DNA from: Caenorhabditis remanei
Taxonomy: Eukaryota; Nematoda; Chromadorea; Rhabditida; Rhabditidae
Reading direction: 5' to 3'
Assembly (NCBI RefSeq): GCF_010183535.1
Contig: NC_071331.1
Location: forward strand, 24,924,001-24,988,000
DNA: 64,000 nt
Of the stretch, positions 45,639-56,900 are shown in pieces (the stretch's first letter is position 1; each line of letters begins with the position of its first letter). The notes beneath the pieces are model-generated. The model ran no database searches and was not told where the DNA came from. It was given only the letters and a program-made list of their open reading frames with translations. Made by a program: the position numbers and the translations under genes.

Positions 45639-45719
45639 TTGTATTTTTTGTTTTATATGAATTGTTTGGATTTTTGTACTTCTCACTTCTCGAACTTTTT
45701 CTATAAGAAAATAAGGAAT

Positions 45720-46245
45720 ATTGAAGTCATATTTTGTGTTTCAGATTCTGATACTTCAGACAATTCTAAGAAACTTTTATTATTGACGCAAATGTTGAAA
45801 ATTGCTCTAAACGCTGCAATTACCGGAAGAGTTTTTCCGCTCGGTCGTGTACTCCTCTCGGACAAGATTCTTGCTCAATTCCTCGTTTTCTCAGTTTAAA
45901 AAAAATGTTCTCGATATAAACGCCCGGTCCGTTAGGACCGTCTTTTTAGGAGTATGGGGTTTTCGAAGAAATTTTTCTCGTTGGTTTTTTTTATGCTTTC
46001 TTCATGATAGCCTTAAAAAATTTCCTCTGAAAGACGGACCAGGCCGGGTTGAAAGTTTTGAAAAAACCCGGTCCCTTGACAAGCATGGTAAAAAGTGAGG
46101 AAACGAGGAATTGAACAAACCAAAAAATCTTTTCCGAGAGGACTACACGGCCGCGCGGGAAAACTCTTCTACATTAGCTCCAGGAGAATGGAATTCTGGG
46201 CGATTTTTAGCATATGCGGCAATAATAAACGCTTTTTTTAAGAAT
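45720..46245. repeat. Foldback of the GTCCTCTCGGACAA family
   Basis: The left arm (GAAACTTTTATTATTGACGC, GTACTCCTCTCGGACAAGAT) is complementary to the right arm (CTTTTCCGAGAGGACTACAC, GCGGCAATAATAAACGC). The loop has CCGGTCCGTTAGGACC and a mirrored GGACCAGGCCGGG. Confidence 0.75.
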
Positions 46246-46349
46246 TTGTTGAAGTGTAGGAATCTGAGATAAAAACATGACTTCAGTCCTCCTTTAAGTA
46301 AGATCTGGTTGAAACATTTAAAATTACAAAGAATCGAACTAAAAAAAAT

Positions 46350-46707
46350 CATGCTTGCAAACCGGGCGGAAACGGGCCGACACGGGCCGGCTCGTAACTC
46401 CCTCAAAACTCAATATTATGAGCTGAAAAATATACCAAATTGTAGATCTCGACGAGTTCTATATCCGTGACCCACTACAGGCCGGATGGCTATTCGCTAA
46501 TGTGCCGCTGGCCGGGCTAGAATGGCTTCTTTGGCCATTTTCGCGTTTTTTGGCCCCTTTTCCGGCCTGCGGCATAGTAACAAATATCCTTCCGGCCCGT
46601 AGTGGGTCACGGAGATAGAACTCGTCGATATCTACATTTTGGTATATTTTTCAGCTCATAATATTGCTTTTTAAGCAAGTTACGCGCTGGCCCGGTTTGC
46701 AAGTATG
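46350..46707. repeat. Complete foldback of the AAATATACCAAAATGTAGATC family
   Basis: The ends are CATGCTTGCAAACCGGGC and GCCCGGTTTGCAAGTATG. The arms are palindromic throughout, with GGCCGGATGGCTATTCG against CGGCCCGTAGTGGG in the loop. It is the cleanest full copy and can serve as the family reference. Confidence 0.85.
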
Positions 46708-46978
46708 AAAAAAGTCATGAGCCTAGTACAGTAGTCGTTGAAACCGAGAACGCCTTAGACTACGAAACAACTACGTGACTATTCTCTATTCTCTATTCCT
46801 CCAATGTCTCACTTTCAATGAAAAGTTCCCCTTCTCCTCCAGGTCCCCCCCCCCCCCCACTCACCACATGTCGTCTCCCGTAAATACTTATTTTCTCTAT
46901 TTCTCTCCGCCTCTCACACAATAATCGTCGATGATCATCGATTGATGTTGCATCATTGCACTTGTCTAGAACTCCCTC

Positions 46979-49343
46979 ATGACACCTTCTCCACCACCGT
47001 GTCCAGTTTGTGAGGCCCCATCGAATGGATTTCACTTCGGAATCGAAGTTTGCAGGTATTTTATTGAAAATGTCCATCAAAAATCAAAAATATATAATTT
47101 CTAGTGCCTGCTCTGCCTTCTTCCGCCGCACCGTCTTCAAAAACCGCAAATTCCGTTGCTGGGGAGAGCCTATCAATTGCTGTAAAGTCGTTTCAAGTGC
47201 AAGAACTTCTCCAGAATTTGTTTATCCTTACCGTATACCTATTTCAGCTGGATCCGCATTCTGTAAAAGTTGTCGATTTGCGAAATGTCTGAGTGTTGGA
47301 ATGCAGAAAGAAATAGTACAAAAGGGGAGAGAAGGATACGGAAGAAGAGAGAAAATGGAATTGGCAGTTGTTTCTTCTTCTCAAAATCTCAATAATTTCA
47401 AAATCAATCGTCAAGGTCTTCCGATTCTGGACACCATTGTGGAGACCTATAAGACATTGGAGAATGTCAGAATTTGTGTACATCGGGGGCCAAACGGAGA
47501 AGTATTTCCGGTAAGTTACAAAAGTTGAAAATGTACGGACCATACAGATCAAAAGTAGAACTTCATTTTTGTAGTTAACAATATTGTTGTTATAGCTCAA
47601 AAATCTGAAAAAGTTCAATTTGATGGAGAAATTACCTCGGCGATATGTAACTTGCTAGGGAGTGTCCGTACAGAAAAGGTGTCAACTTGAAAAATGAAGC
47701 TCTATTTTTGATCTTCACGATCCATAAAAAATTTACTTACGGGGGAAGGTCATGGAGTCGTTGGACGTGACCTATACCATTAGAAAGCTGAGAAAATGAT
47801 GATTCCAACTATATATTCTTTTTTTACCCTTGAGGTCTGGTATTCGAGAAAAACGAGGTCAAAGTTTCGAGCCCTAACAAGTCATTACCTAACCGACGTG
47901 TGTAAAATATCGGCAGAGTGGTGTAGGTGGTAGCAGAGATGGTTAATGCACAACCACTTTTTGGTTCAATTCCGTCCGGTCACCAAGTTTAACTTTCTGG
48001 AAACATAACCGAAACACCGACAGACAGATAGATACAAAATGTGTGTTTTTGGTGCAGCCTTAGGTCCAAAAGTCTCAAAATAATTTTTTTTGTACAAAAA
48101 TTTTTTTCGCGTTAAAAAAATCGTTCTAACTCTCGGAAAACTCAACCAAATCTAAAGATATTAATATAATTTTGAAGGTCATGACTTCATTTTCCATATA
48201 AATTACGTTTTAAGGTACTTGGAGTCTTAGACCTCAAGCCATTGCCCTAAAAAAGTAATAATTCTCCATTTTGTCGAATTTTGTTTCCGTTTTTCTCGAA
48301 TACCAGGCCTCGAGGGCAAAAACTGAATATATATTTGGAATCAGCGTTTTTTCAGCTTTTCAATGGTATACGTCACATCTTATAACTCCAAGAACACTCG
48401 GTGCCACCATCACCCCTCTGACACATTTTCTTCTGGAAAAAGTTGTTAGAATAATGGTTATTATCTGTTATCTGTTATACAAAACAATTCCAGAAAAGAT
48501 CACCGAAACCAGTAAACTATAAGGAGACAATAGCGGTTTTCCTAAAAGAGTACTATTTGGTTGGCGACTGGCTGTCCCATTGCTTTCCCGAGTTCGCGGC
48601 ATTCCCGGTAGATCAGAAGGACCTTCTGCACCGTAGCTTTTATCTGCAATTCGTCGTCCTCGAGGGTGGATTCTTCTCCTGTAACCACAGTAAGCTTTTC
48701 TATTCTTCTTTTCCGATTCAATATCCTGTTTTTTTCAGAAAGAAGTGACATTCGATACCTTCCATCCGGTGACTACATAGATTGTGTGAATCCTGAGACG
48801 TATTACTACGATCCTGATGGATTACAACCAATGACTCCAGATGAGGCAGTGACGTAAGAGATTCCATAATTAAAGTAATTAACTAATTAAATAATTTGTG
48901 TTTCTTCCAGAATGTTCGCGTCTTCATTCCAAAGCTACCGGCGGAACGTGACACATCCAATGTTGCGAGAGAACGCGGATCGATTTGAGTTTCTGGCGCT
49001 AACTGGGTTAGCCTTGTTTGATGCGGATCTAGAGAATATATCAGAAGATACTGCGAGTGTCTGTCGGAAAGTCAGACAGAGGATTCAGAAGGAGATGCTC
49101 AAATATTATATTTCTACAATGACTCCTGAAGACGCATCATTGAGATTGGGAAATTTGATTTCGATAATTCCGAGTTTACATGTGAGTTTTGAACTTTTTT
49201 CTATAATAACCATAGGAAAAAGTAATTTGCAGAGAGCCACTCGCCGATTCTTGGAAGATATCGAGTTGAGTCATGTGCTCAAAGCGTATGCAGTCGATGA
49301 GAAGTTCTATGACAATTGCTTGCCGAAATTTGGACATCTTTGA
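46979..49343 (+). CDS. Nuclear hormone receptor 4 of tandem array
   Basis: Seven exons: 46979-47055, 47105-47196, 47248-47510, 48494-48689, 48739-48853, 48911-49181, 49233-49343; 374 aa, all in frame, stop TGA. The DNA-binding domain is split over three exons: CPVCEAPSNGFHFGIEVCSAC, SAFFRRTVFKNRKFRCWGEP, CKSCRFAKCLSVGM. The ligand-binding domain has EYYLVGDWLSHCFPEFAAFP, SFYLQFVVLEGGFFSC, SGDYIDCVNPETYY, YRRNVTHPMLRENADRFEFL, and ends RATRRFLEDIELSHVLKAYA then FYDNCLPKFGHL. It is closest to receptor 3 (same PETYY, same unsplit exon after the RRNVTHPM block). The intron at 47511-48493 holds repeats of two families. Confidence 0.9.
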
Positions 49344-50573
49344 GAAGTAATTATATGTTTTAGTCCTGGAATTATGTATATTGATCTCTAGAATGAATTA
49401 ATTATTTGGTTTTATCTTAGATATGGTTTTCATTCAAAATTTCATCAAAAACCACCAAAATTCTGCCGAAAAGGCGGAATCTGGAAGCTAGAAGGAGGAA
49501 GAAGAATGTCGGAAGTGGAAAAAGCCCGGAAGTCGAAGGAATGAATTCCGCACAGCTCTGAAGAGTATATCGCAGGAATATAATGAAAAATGATCAAAAA
49601 GGACCGAAAATTGGCTTTTTTCAGACAAAAACTGATTGGAGTTTTTGAATGTTGCAATTTTCCAACTTGTCTTGCCAAGGCTATCGAACGGCCGGCCCAA
49701 AAACGTCTGCTGGTCACACTGGTACCAAAAACTCATAAGTATATTAAGTCATGTTTTCCATTGAAACTCTAAAAAGGCCCTTCACCGCCGGCCGCAATTT
49801 CTGACAGCCTTTTGTCATGCCAATACTGATTGTCTCACAAAATTTTTTTTAATGGATCATACAGATCAAAAGTAGAGCTCCATTTTTGTAGTTGACAACT
49901 TTTTTGTACTCACTAGCAAGTTACATATCGACAATGTAATTTCTCCTTCAAATCTACCCATTTCAGTGCAAAATAGTGATTTTTGAGCTATGCTCTTAAA
50001 ATGACCATAACTCTCTAGGGATTGCTCGTACAAAAAAGTTGTCAACTACAAAAATGAAGCTCTACTCTTGGTCTGTATGATCCATTAAAAATCTACTTGA
50101 TGAGACAATCAGTATTACCATGAAACGCTCTCAAAGCTGGTCATTTTCAACAGACAAGGCCAAATTGTGTATCTTACTGCACGGTACTGCAGAAATACAA
50201 GGAAAAGTGATGAACCGAAAAGCGATGAACCGGCTTTTATTCGGCCAAAAACTATTTTTTCACTTCCGGATAAGGAATTCGTCACTATGGTCTGGTCGGT
50301 ATGAAGAAAGCTGAGATAGCTGAAACCAAAATTGACACATTTTCTAGAAAACTTGGATTTCCCCTTCTAAACCGTCTTTTACCCCCTCTCTCCCCCAATC
50401 TTTCCCTTCCCCGAGTGTCCCCCTTTTCTATCCGTGTCTTATCTTTCTCCTGGTCATTTGGTGTTCCCGATGTTATCATCATCCATCAACCCATTCTCCG
50501 AGATGACCTTGCTCCACAATTCTATATACAACCCGACGACTACAGCTACTGTTATTCTATCTCCTGAAGAAGA
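49344..50573. other. Intergenic stretch before the DSL-like pair
   Basis: A partial element near 49500-49560 related to the palindrome in the finger gene, a possible weak relative of the 15768 hAT MITE (about 49675-49815), and a foldback at 49830-50190. From about 50300 to 50573 the DNA is pyrimidine-rich and unique, probably the promoter of the next gene. Confidence 0.5.
49830..50190. repeat. Foldback of the GTTGACAACTTTTTTGTACG family (copy 3)
   Basis: GATTGTCTCACAAAAT.. and GCTCCATTTTTGTAGTTGAC are mirrored by AAGTTGTCAACTACAAAAAT and TTGATGAGACAATCAG. Confidence 0.75.
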
Positions 50574-53158
50574 ATGTGGATACTAGTTACTCTTATCGCT
50601 GTCTTATTTTCCAAGGTTGGTCAATTTTTCAAAACTAAAACTTTAAATGTCTGAAATTTCTAGATCGATGCAGCCGGCCTATTAGACATCCGTTTGAAGA
50701 GTGCTCACAACCAAAAAGCTACCGTAATCCTCTCAAACGATGTCAACCCAACATACCTCGTACTACCTATCAAACTGGTGAAAGGTGAAGAGACGTCGTT
50801 CGAAGATATGTTCATCAACTTCAATGAGACCTACAAAGTGACCATCGAATTGGATGAAACTGAAGCGTTGGGACTTGCAAAAAGTGTCTACCGAGGAGAG
50901 ATCACACCGATTCTTGGAACATCTTCTCCGAAGAAATTGAATTTGCCATTGACTGGAGTGAGATTCGATTTCAAATGCGAGAAGTGAGTAACGCGTAACT
51001 GAGTAACGCGTAATCAAACTCAATATTATGAGCTGAAAAATATACCAAAATGTAGATCTCGACAAGTTCTATATTTTTGTAGTTGACAACTTTTTGAATG
51101 CTCCGCCCACTTTTGAGATATACTCTTAGAAAGTTGTGCTCTAGTTCTCCTCCTGTCTCAAAGGTTGCTATTTTTAAAAGCGTACATCTCAAAAATGGGC
51201 GGAGCTATCAAAAAGGTGTTAATTATAAAAATGTGCAAGATTTCAAGTATTAGGTTGGCAAGAAAGTTTTTGACCATAACTCAAGTCATTCCTACTCAGA
51301 CAGAAAATATGCCCGATAGCATACGTAGTGACTATATTGGTACACAACAGTCTGCTGTTTATTGGGTACGTTCCGGATATCTTCCTGCCAAAACTCCGGT
51401 TGTTTCATGCTAAAATAAACTTGGACCCATTTCTCGACTTGACTTCAAGTTTCGTATTCCTGTCCAGCTGTAGCACGCTGTATTACCCCGAATATATGAT
51501 ATTTTGTTAGAGGAAGGTTACAGCTGTAATTTTTGTGAGCAAGAAGTATTTTGCAAAAGTAGGTGAGAATGTACGTCGTCGATTATGTAACATGCGGATG
51601 CGCAACATCATGGAGGCGGTGGATTTTTTGACCGCGTGAAACTGAGGACTTGCGTAGAGCTTTAATTTTTTGCACAGTGAAAGAGCAGTAGTGTAAGATT
51701 ATGGTTTTGCACTTGTCTAGAAGATTCCAGTTATAAACGTCGTGTAGGGAGGGCATGACTTTCATTTGGAATCGTTCTCGTTTGACGATGTCTGCTGGCG
51801 TTCTATCAACCCCGAGTCACTTGACTTTTCTGTAATAATTACTGTACAAGACCATCGCCCTGTTAAAACTAAGAAACGGTTCAATCAATTAAAATTTGGA
51901 GGAGAAGAGAGGAATTGAAGTCGTAGGACTACCCTTCGCTAAAAGTTAAAAACGACTAAAAGATGTCGAACACATGTCTCAATTTTTATTCTTGCCAACA
52001 CGTTTCAAGAAGTTTTTAATTGTGGTAGTAAACAGTGTGGACTGTCATTGATAATTCACAAAAATACTTGGATGGATACTCTTCCTCTATAACTCACAGC
52101 ATGTACAAATCCTGTTCATATGGTCTTTTAGTACGTGATACTTTGATCATAAAAAATGACATTTCTCAACGTTGTGAACTAAATTACTTTTAGTGTGTCG
52201 ATAGAAGATTTCACCCTTGCTAAGTTCTCCTATCGGTTGAGCAATTATAGTAATTTTAGTATAACATGTAAAGGGAAATCGAAAATATTGTTGTAAGAAT
52301 TGTTGGTCAAGAAAGAAAATAGGCAGGGCTCTCCCAGAAGGGAAGCGTCGGAGGGAAATGCTGTATACTATCAGAATTCCAGAGAGTTTATCTAACATAG
52401 GCCATGCATAGTTGGTTTTGATTCTCGTCATTTGTCTGACAGCATTCAAAACAAATCATGGTCAAAAACTTTCTTGCCAACCTAATAGATAATTTTTGTA
52501 GTTGAGAACTTTTTGATAGCGCTGAACGTTGAGGAGATACGCGGTACAAATTGCTCTGCGTCTCTCCTCCCAGGTGCCTATCTTTAAAGACCCGTATCTT
52601 AAAAATGGGGAGAGTTATCAAAAACTTGTCAGCTACAAAAATGGAGATCTAGGTTTTATCTACAAGATAAATAAAAATTCATCTTAATCGAATTGAAAAT
52701 AAAGCCGTGATGAGCTCTCAGAATGCAGTCCCTTTCATATCCTACTGTAGTCATAGCTACAGTACCCTTAGGATATAGAACTCGCTGAGATCTACATTTT
52801 GGTATATTTTTTAGCTCATAATATTTATTATGAAGCGAGTTACAGTACCGTGCATTAATTTTTCTGAATTTCAATATTTTTCAGAAACTGGACGGGAGAG
52901 AAGTGTGATCTCCTCTCGGGACAGGAAATCGAAGGTTCAGGTGCAGAACAACTACTCGAAAATTCAAATTCACTGAATGACTTGGAACTCGATGTGGACT
53001 ACACAATGAACACACAAAAATTGGATACAATCGTTGGGATGTTGAAGAAAGAGAATGAGATTTCGAATTCGTTCGCCGAGGAGAATCTGGAAGTGGAGAG
53101 ATTGTTGGAGCAGGAGGAGATTATGGAGGCGTCTGGAGATGGAAGTGGGGAGAAATAA
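50574..53158 (+). CDS. Secreted DSL/MNNL-like protein, copy 1
   Basis: Exons 50574-50615, 50664-50983, 52885-53158; 211 aa. The first exon codes a signal peptide (MWILVTLIAVLFS). The N-terminal domain opens AAGLLDIRLKSAHNQKATVI, which resembles the start of Delta-type Notch ligands (a hydrophobic secretion end followed by a C2-like beta domain). It ends PLTGVRFDFKCEKNWTGEKC, which resembles the first cysteines and W-x-G-x-x-C turn of a DSL or EGF-like module, but the module is cut to two cysteines. The rest is an acidic tail (LEVERLLEQEEIMEASGDGS) with no membrane span. The adjacent gene is a diverged paralog with the same exon logic. The 1.9-kb intron 2 contains a mariner remnant. AATAAA sites lie at 53154 and about 53217. 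Likely a secreted, possibly Notch-ligand-like or decoy factor; the family call is inference from short motifs. Confidence 0.7.
51250..52485. mobile_element. Mariner-type transposon remnant with TA duplication
   Basis: 1236 bp. The left end is TTAGGTTGGCAAGAAAGTTT then TTGACCAT; the right end is its complement, ATGGTCAAAAACTTTCTTGC then CAACCTAA. A TA dinucleotide flanks both sides (51248-51249, 52486-52487). Length, ends and TA duplication match mariner elements. It lies inside intron 2 of the first DSL-like gene. Confidence 0.9.
51290..51770 (-). pseudogene. Decayed mariner transposase, C-terminal part
   Basis: On the minus strand a HRLHDVAHPHV segment (about 51583-51620) matches the HDNARPH-type catalytic block of mariner transposases. 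Further on, about 51315-51440 reads VEKWVQVYFSMKQPEFWQED then IRNVPNKQQTVV, matching the family's C-terminus. Stops and frame breaks lie between them, so it is inactive. The N-terminal half toward 52450 is not recognisable. Confidence 0.8.
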
Positions 53159-53933
53159 ATTATTGTTTTGTGTTACATACTTCTGATTCAATTTTTGAGA
53201 AGATTATCGTATAATTAATAAATGATTAATAATTGAATGGGATCTTTTCAGCCAAAAAGCGCGTCAAAAGTACCCCAGATCGATGATTTATATCAAGTTT
53301 GAATGCGTTTCCAAACTGGACAAGTTGCGTTTCTTATCACATGTTCATCCAATAAAATGTTCGAGAAAAAGATGTGATGACGTTGTTTATCGATTTTGTT
53401 CAAAGGAATCGATTCAACATTTTTGATGTCGGAATCTACTTTTTTGATGTTTCTTAAGCCTAGAAATGCGTTTTTGTCAAAATTTTGAAACTTTTTGTAT
53501 TTTATCGTGAGGTATGGTGCATCTACAGTAACCAAGAGTGAACATTTGAGATTTTCAGCTTACGTAACTTGATAGGGGGACTACGGAAATGTTTTTTCAA
53601 TGTTTTTCAGTTAAAAATGTAGGATCGGGGTACTGTAGTTTGGATCCTAGATCCTGGAAGAGGATTGCTGTGGGTTACGGTACTGGATCGCTTGGGATAC
53701 TGTAGGCAATACTACAATACAATGTACCTTGGACACTGACACTATTCCAGTTCGTCAGTTACAAAACACATGATATAATGTAATCTCTGTTCCTTTATCT
53801 GTATACAGTAACTATACGATCACCTCCCCAATGTCATCCGCGGATCTGATGTCCTTCCTCGAATGACCTAGAAACGAGAAGAACGTCTCATCTCATCTTT
53901 ACCATTTGGCATTAGTCATTTGCAGGAATCACC
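53159..53933. other. Intergenic stretch between the two DSL-like genes
   Basis: The first part is the 3' UTR of gene 1. Near 53255-53530 the sequence is unique and AT-rich. From 53560 on it contains the duplicated block described separately. No gene seen. Confidence 0.5.
53612..53680 (+). repeat. Direct repeat upstream of and inside DSL-like gene 2
   Basis: The TTAAAAATGTAGGATCGGGG..GATCCTAGATCCTGGAAGAG..GCTGTGGGTTACGGTA block recurs at about 53998-54070, inside intron 1 of the next gene. The copies are about 385 bp apart and close to each other in sequence. It suggests a local duplication of the promoter/intron 1 region. Confidence 0.7.
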
Positions 53934-56900
53934 ATGATACAATTCTTCACTGCACTGCTGCTCAGTAGTGCTCTGGTTTATGAGGTGAGTTTTTCAGTTA
54001 AAAATTTAGGATTGGGCTACTGTAGTTGGGATCCTAGATCTTGGAAGAGGATTACTGTGGGTTACTGTAGCTACTATTCCAGGTGTCATGTTCCGGTTAC
54101 ATGGAGATCCGCTTGAAAAGTGAGTATCGTCAAGAGGCGACAATCGAAATAAGCCAAGGACTCTCCACTACTTATGTCTCACGCTCCACTACTTATCTCT
54201 CACTCCCAACTGTTCTTCAAGCGGGAAAAGTCAGAAAACTCGGGAAATTCCCAATCGAATTCAATGGGACGATGTATAAATTGAGTATTAATGGTGGACG
54301 TGTTGAAGAGCTTGGTAAGTCCACTACAGTACTCCATTACAGGGCTCCGGGACATTTCGCCACCAGACGTTTCGCCACCAAAAAATGGAGAATTTCCAAA
54401 GCTTTATAGGGAAAAAAACATACCACTAGTACGTTTTGATTAGGCTAATTAAAGTTATGTGCTTTTTCCCTATAAAGCTTTGGAAATTCTCCATTTTTTG
54501 GTGGCGAAACGTCTGGTGGCGAAATGTCCCGGAGCCCATTACAGTACTTAGGATGGAACAATTCCCTAAGGCATATGTATGTACTTCCAGGAATCAACGG
54601 AAGTACTCACACCGCTCTATTCACACCGACTCGAGGAGTTCTGTCACCAAAGCAACTTCATCTTCCGTTGAATGGGTTGGAGCTCATTTTTGAGTGTGAC
54701 AAGTGAGTAATCGGTGTTTTGGGGTCCAAGTTAAAGGAATGATAAGAAATCATACTTATCATCCGGGCCGGCACATAAATCTATCAAGATTTACCAATGT
54801 GAAATTATATATCATTCAAAAGCTGAAGTTCCACCAATCTTAGATCTACAACTCGTTTTTGTAGCCGACGCCTTGGGACCTAGAAACTATTAAAATTAGT
54901 CGAAAAATAGGAAAATTCCCGAATTTTCACTATGCTAGTTTCTGGCACATTACTCGCTTAAAACTCAATATTATGAGCTGAAAAATATACCAAAATGTAG
55001 ATCTCAACTAGTTCTATGTTTCTGATATAATACAGGCCTGTTATTGTACCTTGGGCCTTGAGATTTTCGCAATTTTTTGGAGTTTAGCCCGGCCCGCGGT
55101 ACAATGATGAATCCTAAGTCGGTCCCGTGTTATATCAAAGACAAAGAACTCGTTGAGATCTGCATTTTGGTATAGTTTCGGTCGCAGAATATATATTTTG
55201 AAGCGAATTGCGTACCGGTCCGGATGACAAGTATGCAAGAAAGTAACATTGTGAACATTCGGGGATTTCCTATTTTTCGTCTTTTTTTATTAGTTTCTAG
55301 GTCCCAAGGGGGTCGGCTACACAAAACGAGTTAGAGATCTCAGATTGATGGAGGAATTTCAGCCTACGAATGGCATACAGTCCTCCACATAAATACAGGG
55401 TGGCTAATAAGTATACGACGCTCTTACTTTTTGGATATTCTTCGGGAAAACGCTTGAATCAACAAAAAAACGTTATTAATAGTTGGAATGTTCAAAATAG
55501 ATTTAGTATACAAAAGGAGTTCGAAGTTGGATACTTTGGCTTTGATACAGGCCCTCTGACATAAGGGGCCAAAATCGCCTGTGCGCCGCAGGTAGTCGAC
55601 GTCGACTTCGTCCCATATCTTCTGAAGGACGGTCTTGAGAACAACGGCCATGTTGTGAGAGATTCCTGATAACTTGCTCTCCAAATATTCCCATACGATG
55701 AAATCCATCGGACTCAGATCCGCCGACGAGGAAAGCCTAAAGTCGTTATTCCAGAAGCCAGGAACATGAGAGAGATGATGAATTTTGTTGTTTTGGAACT
55801 ATGGGAGGTAACCCAATCTTGTTGAAAGATGGAAAAGAGTCCAGTAGAGTGTTGAGCTGTACAGAGGAACAAAACATCCTTCAAAACCAAGTTTTGGAAG
55901 ACCCCGAGTTGATTTTCGCATTTTTTTAAATGAAAACTAACGAAGTTCTACCGTATGATGTCACCGCGGCCCACGCCATCACAGTTTTAGAAATAAGGTG
56001 GTCATGGGCCTGGTGACGTTAAGGGGACCTACTATCACCTTTTGATAACAAAAGTTTTTGCTTTTGACAGTTGGAAAAAGGTTCAATAATAAAATGTTTA
56101 TCATAAGTCCAGATCACGCCCGACACGCGGCGCACAGGCGATTTTGGCGTCTTACGTCTGAAGGCATGTATCAAAGCCAAAGTATCCAACTTCGAATTCC
56201 TTTTGTATACTAAATCTATTTTGAACATTTTAACTATTAATAACGTTTTTTTGTTGATTAAAGCGTTTTCCCGCCAAATATCCAAGAATTAAGAGCGTCG
56301 TATACTTATTAGCCACCCTGTATAGGTCAACGCCCCAAAATGACCCAAACTTTAAAAAGTTAAATTTTTCAAAAAAGGTGAATACGAAAATGTAGGAAGC
56401 CTATTTTAAAGGTTAAAGTTTGATTTCCGGAAGTTTTCAAGATTTTTCGAAATTTCTCAAAACTTACAGAATTTGAACTTTGACCATTAAAATTGGCTTC
56501 TTCCTACTTGCTTATTATTGCCGTATTCACCTTTTTTGAAAAATTTAACTTTTTAAAGTTTGGGTCATTTTGGGGTGTGGACCTATATTCATGTGAAGGA
56601 CTGTATATCATTCAAAAGCTGAAATTCCCCCCAATCTGAGATCTCTAACTCGTTTTTGTGTAGCCGACCCCCAAGCACATGAAATTTGCTACATTTTTGT
56701 AGTGTACCTCTTTTTTCTGACTCCGCCCCTTTTTGAATTATACGCAATTTGCCGTATACGTTTTTTTGAAAAACCGAATTTTTTCAAGTTTGGATCATTT
56801 ATGACCCCAAGGAGTGTATAATTTCTCATTTCCAGTGCAAAAATTCCCAAAATTACATGAACTTAATTACAGGAACTTTCGAGGTTCAAAATGCGATCGC

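Larger units (their letters stand above)
45639..46978. other. Intergenic stretch filled by two foldbacks
   Basis: It consists almost wholly of a GTCCTCTCGGACAA foldback (45720-46245) and an AAATATACCAAATTGTAGATC foldback (46350-46707). A C-run lies at about 46847-46858. The last 200 bp before the next ATG are probably promoter. Confidence 0.65.
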
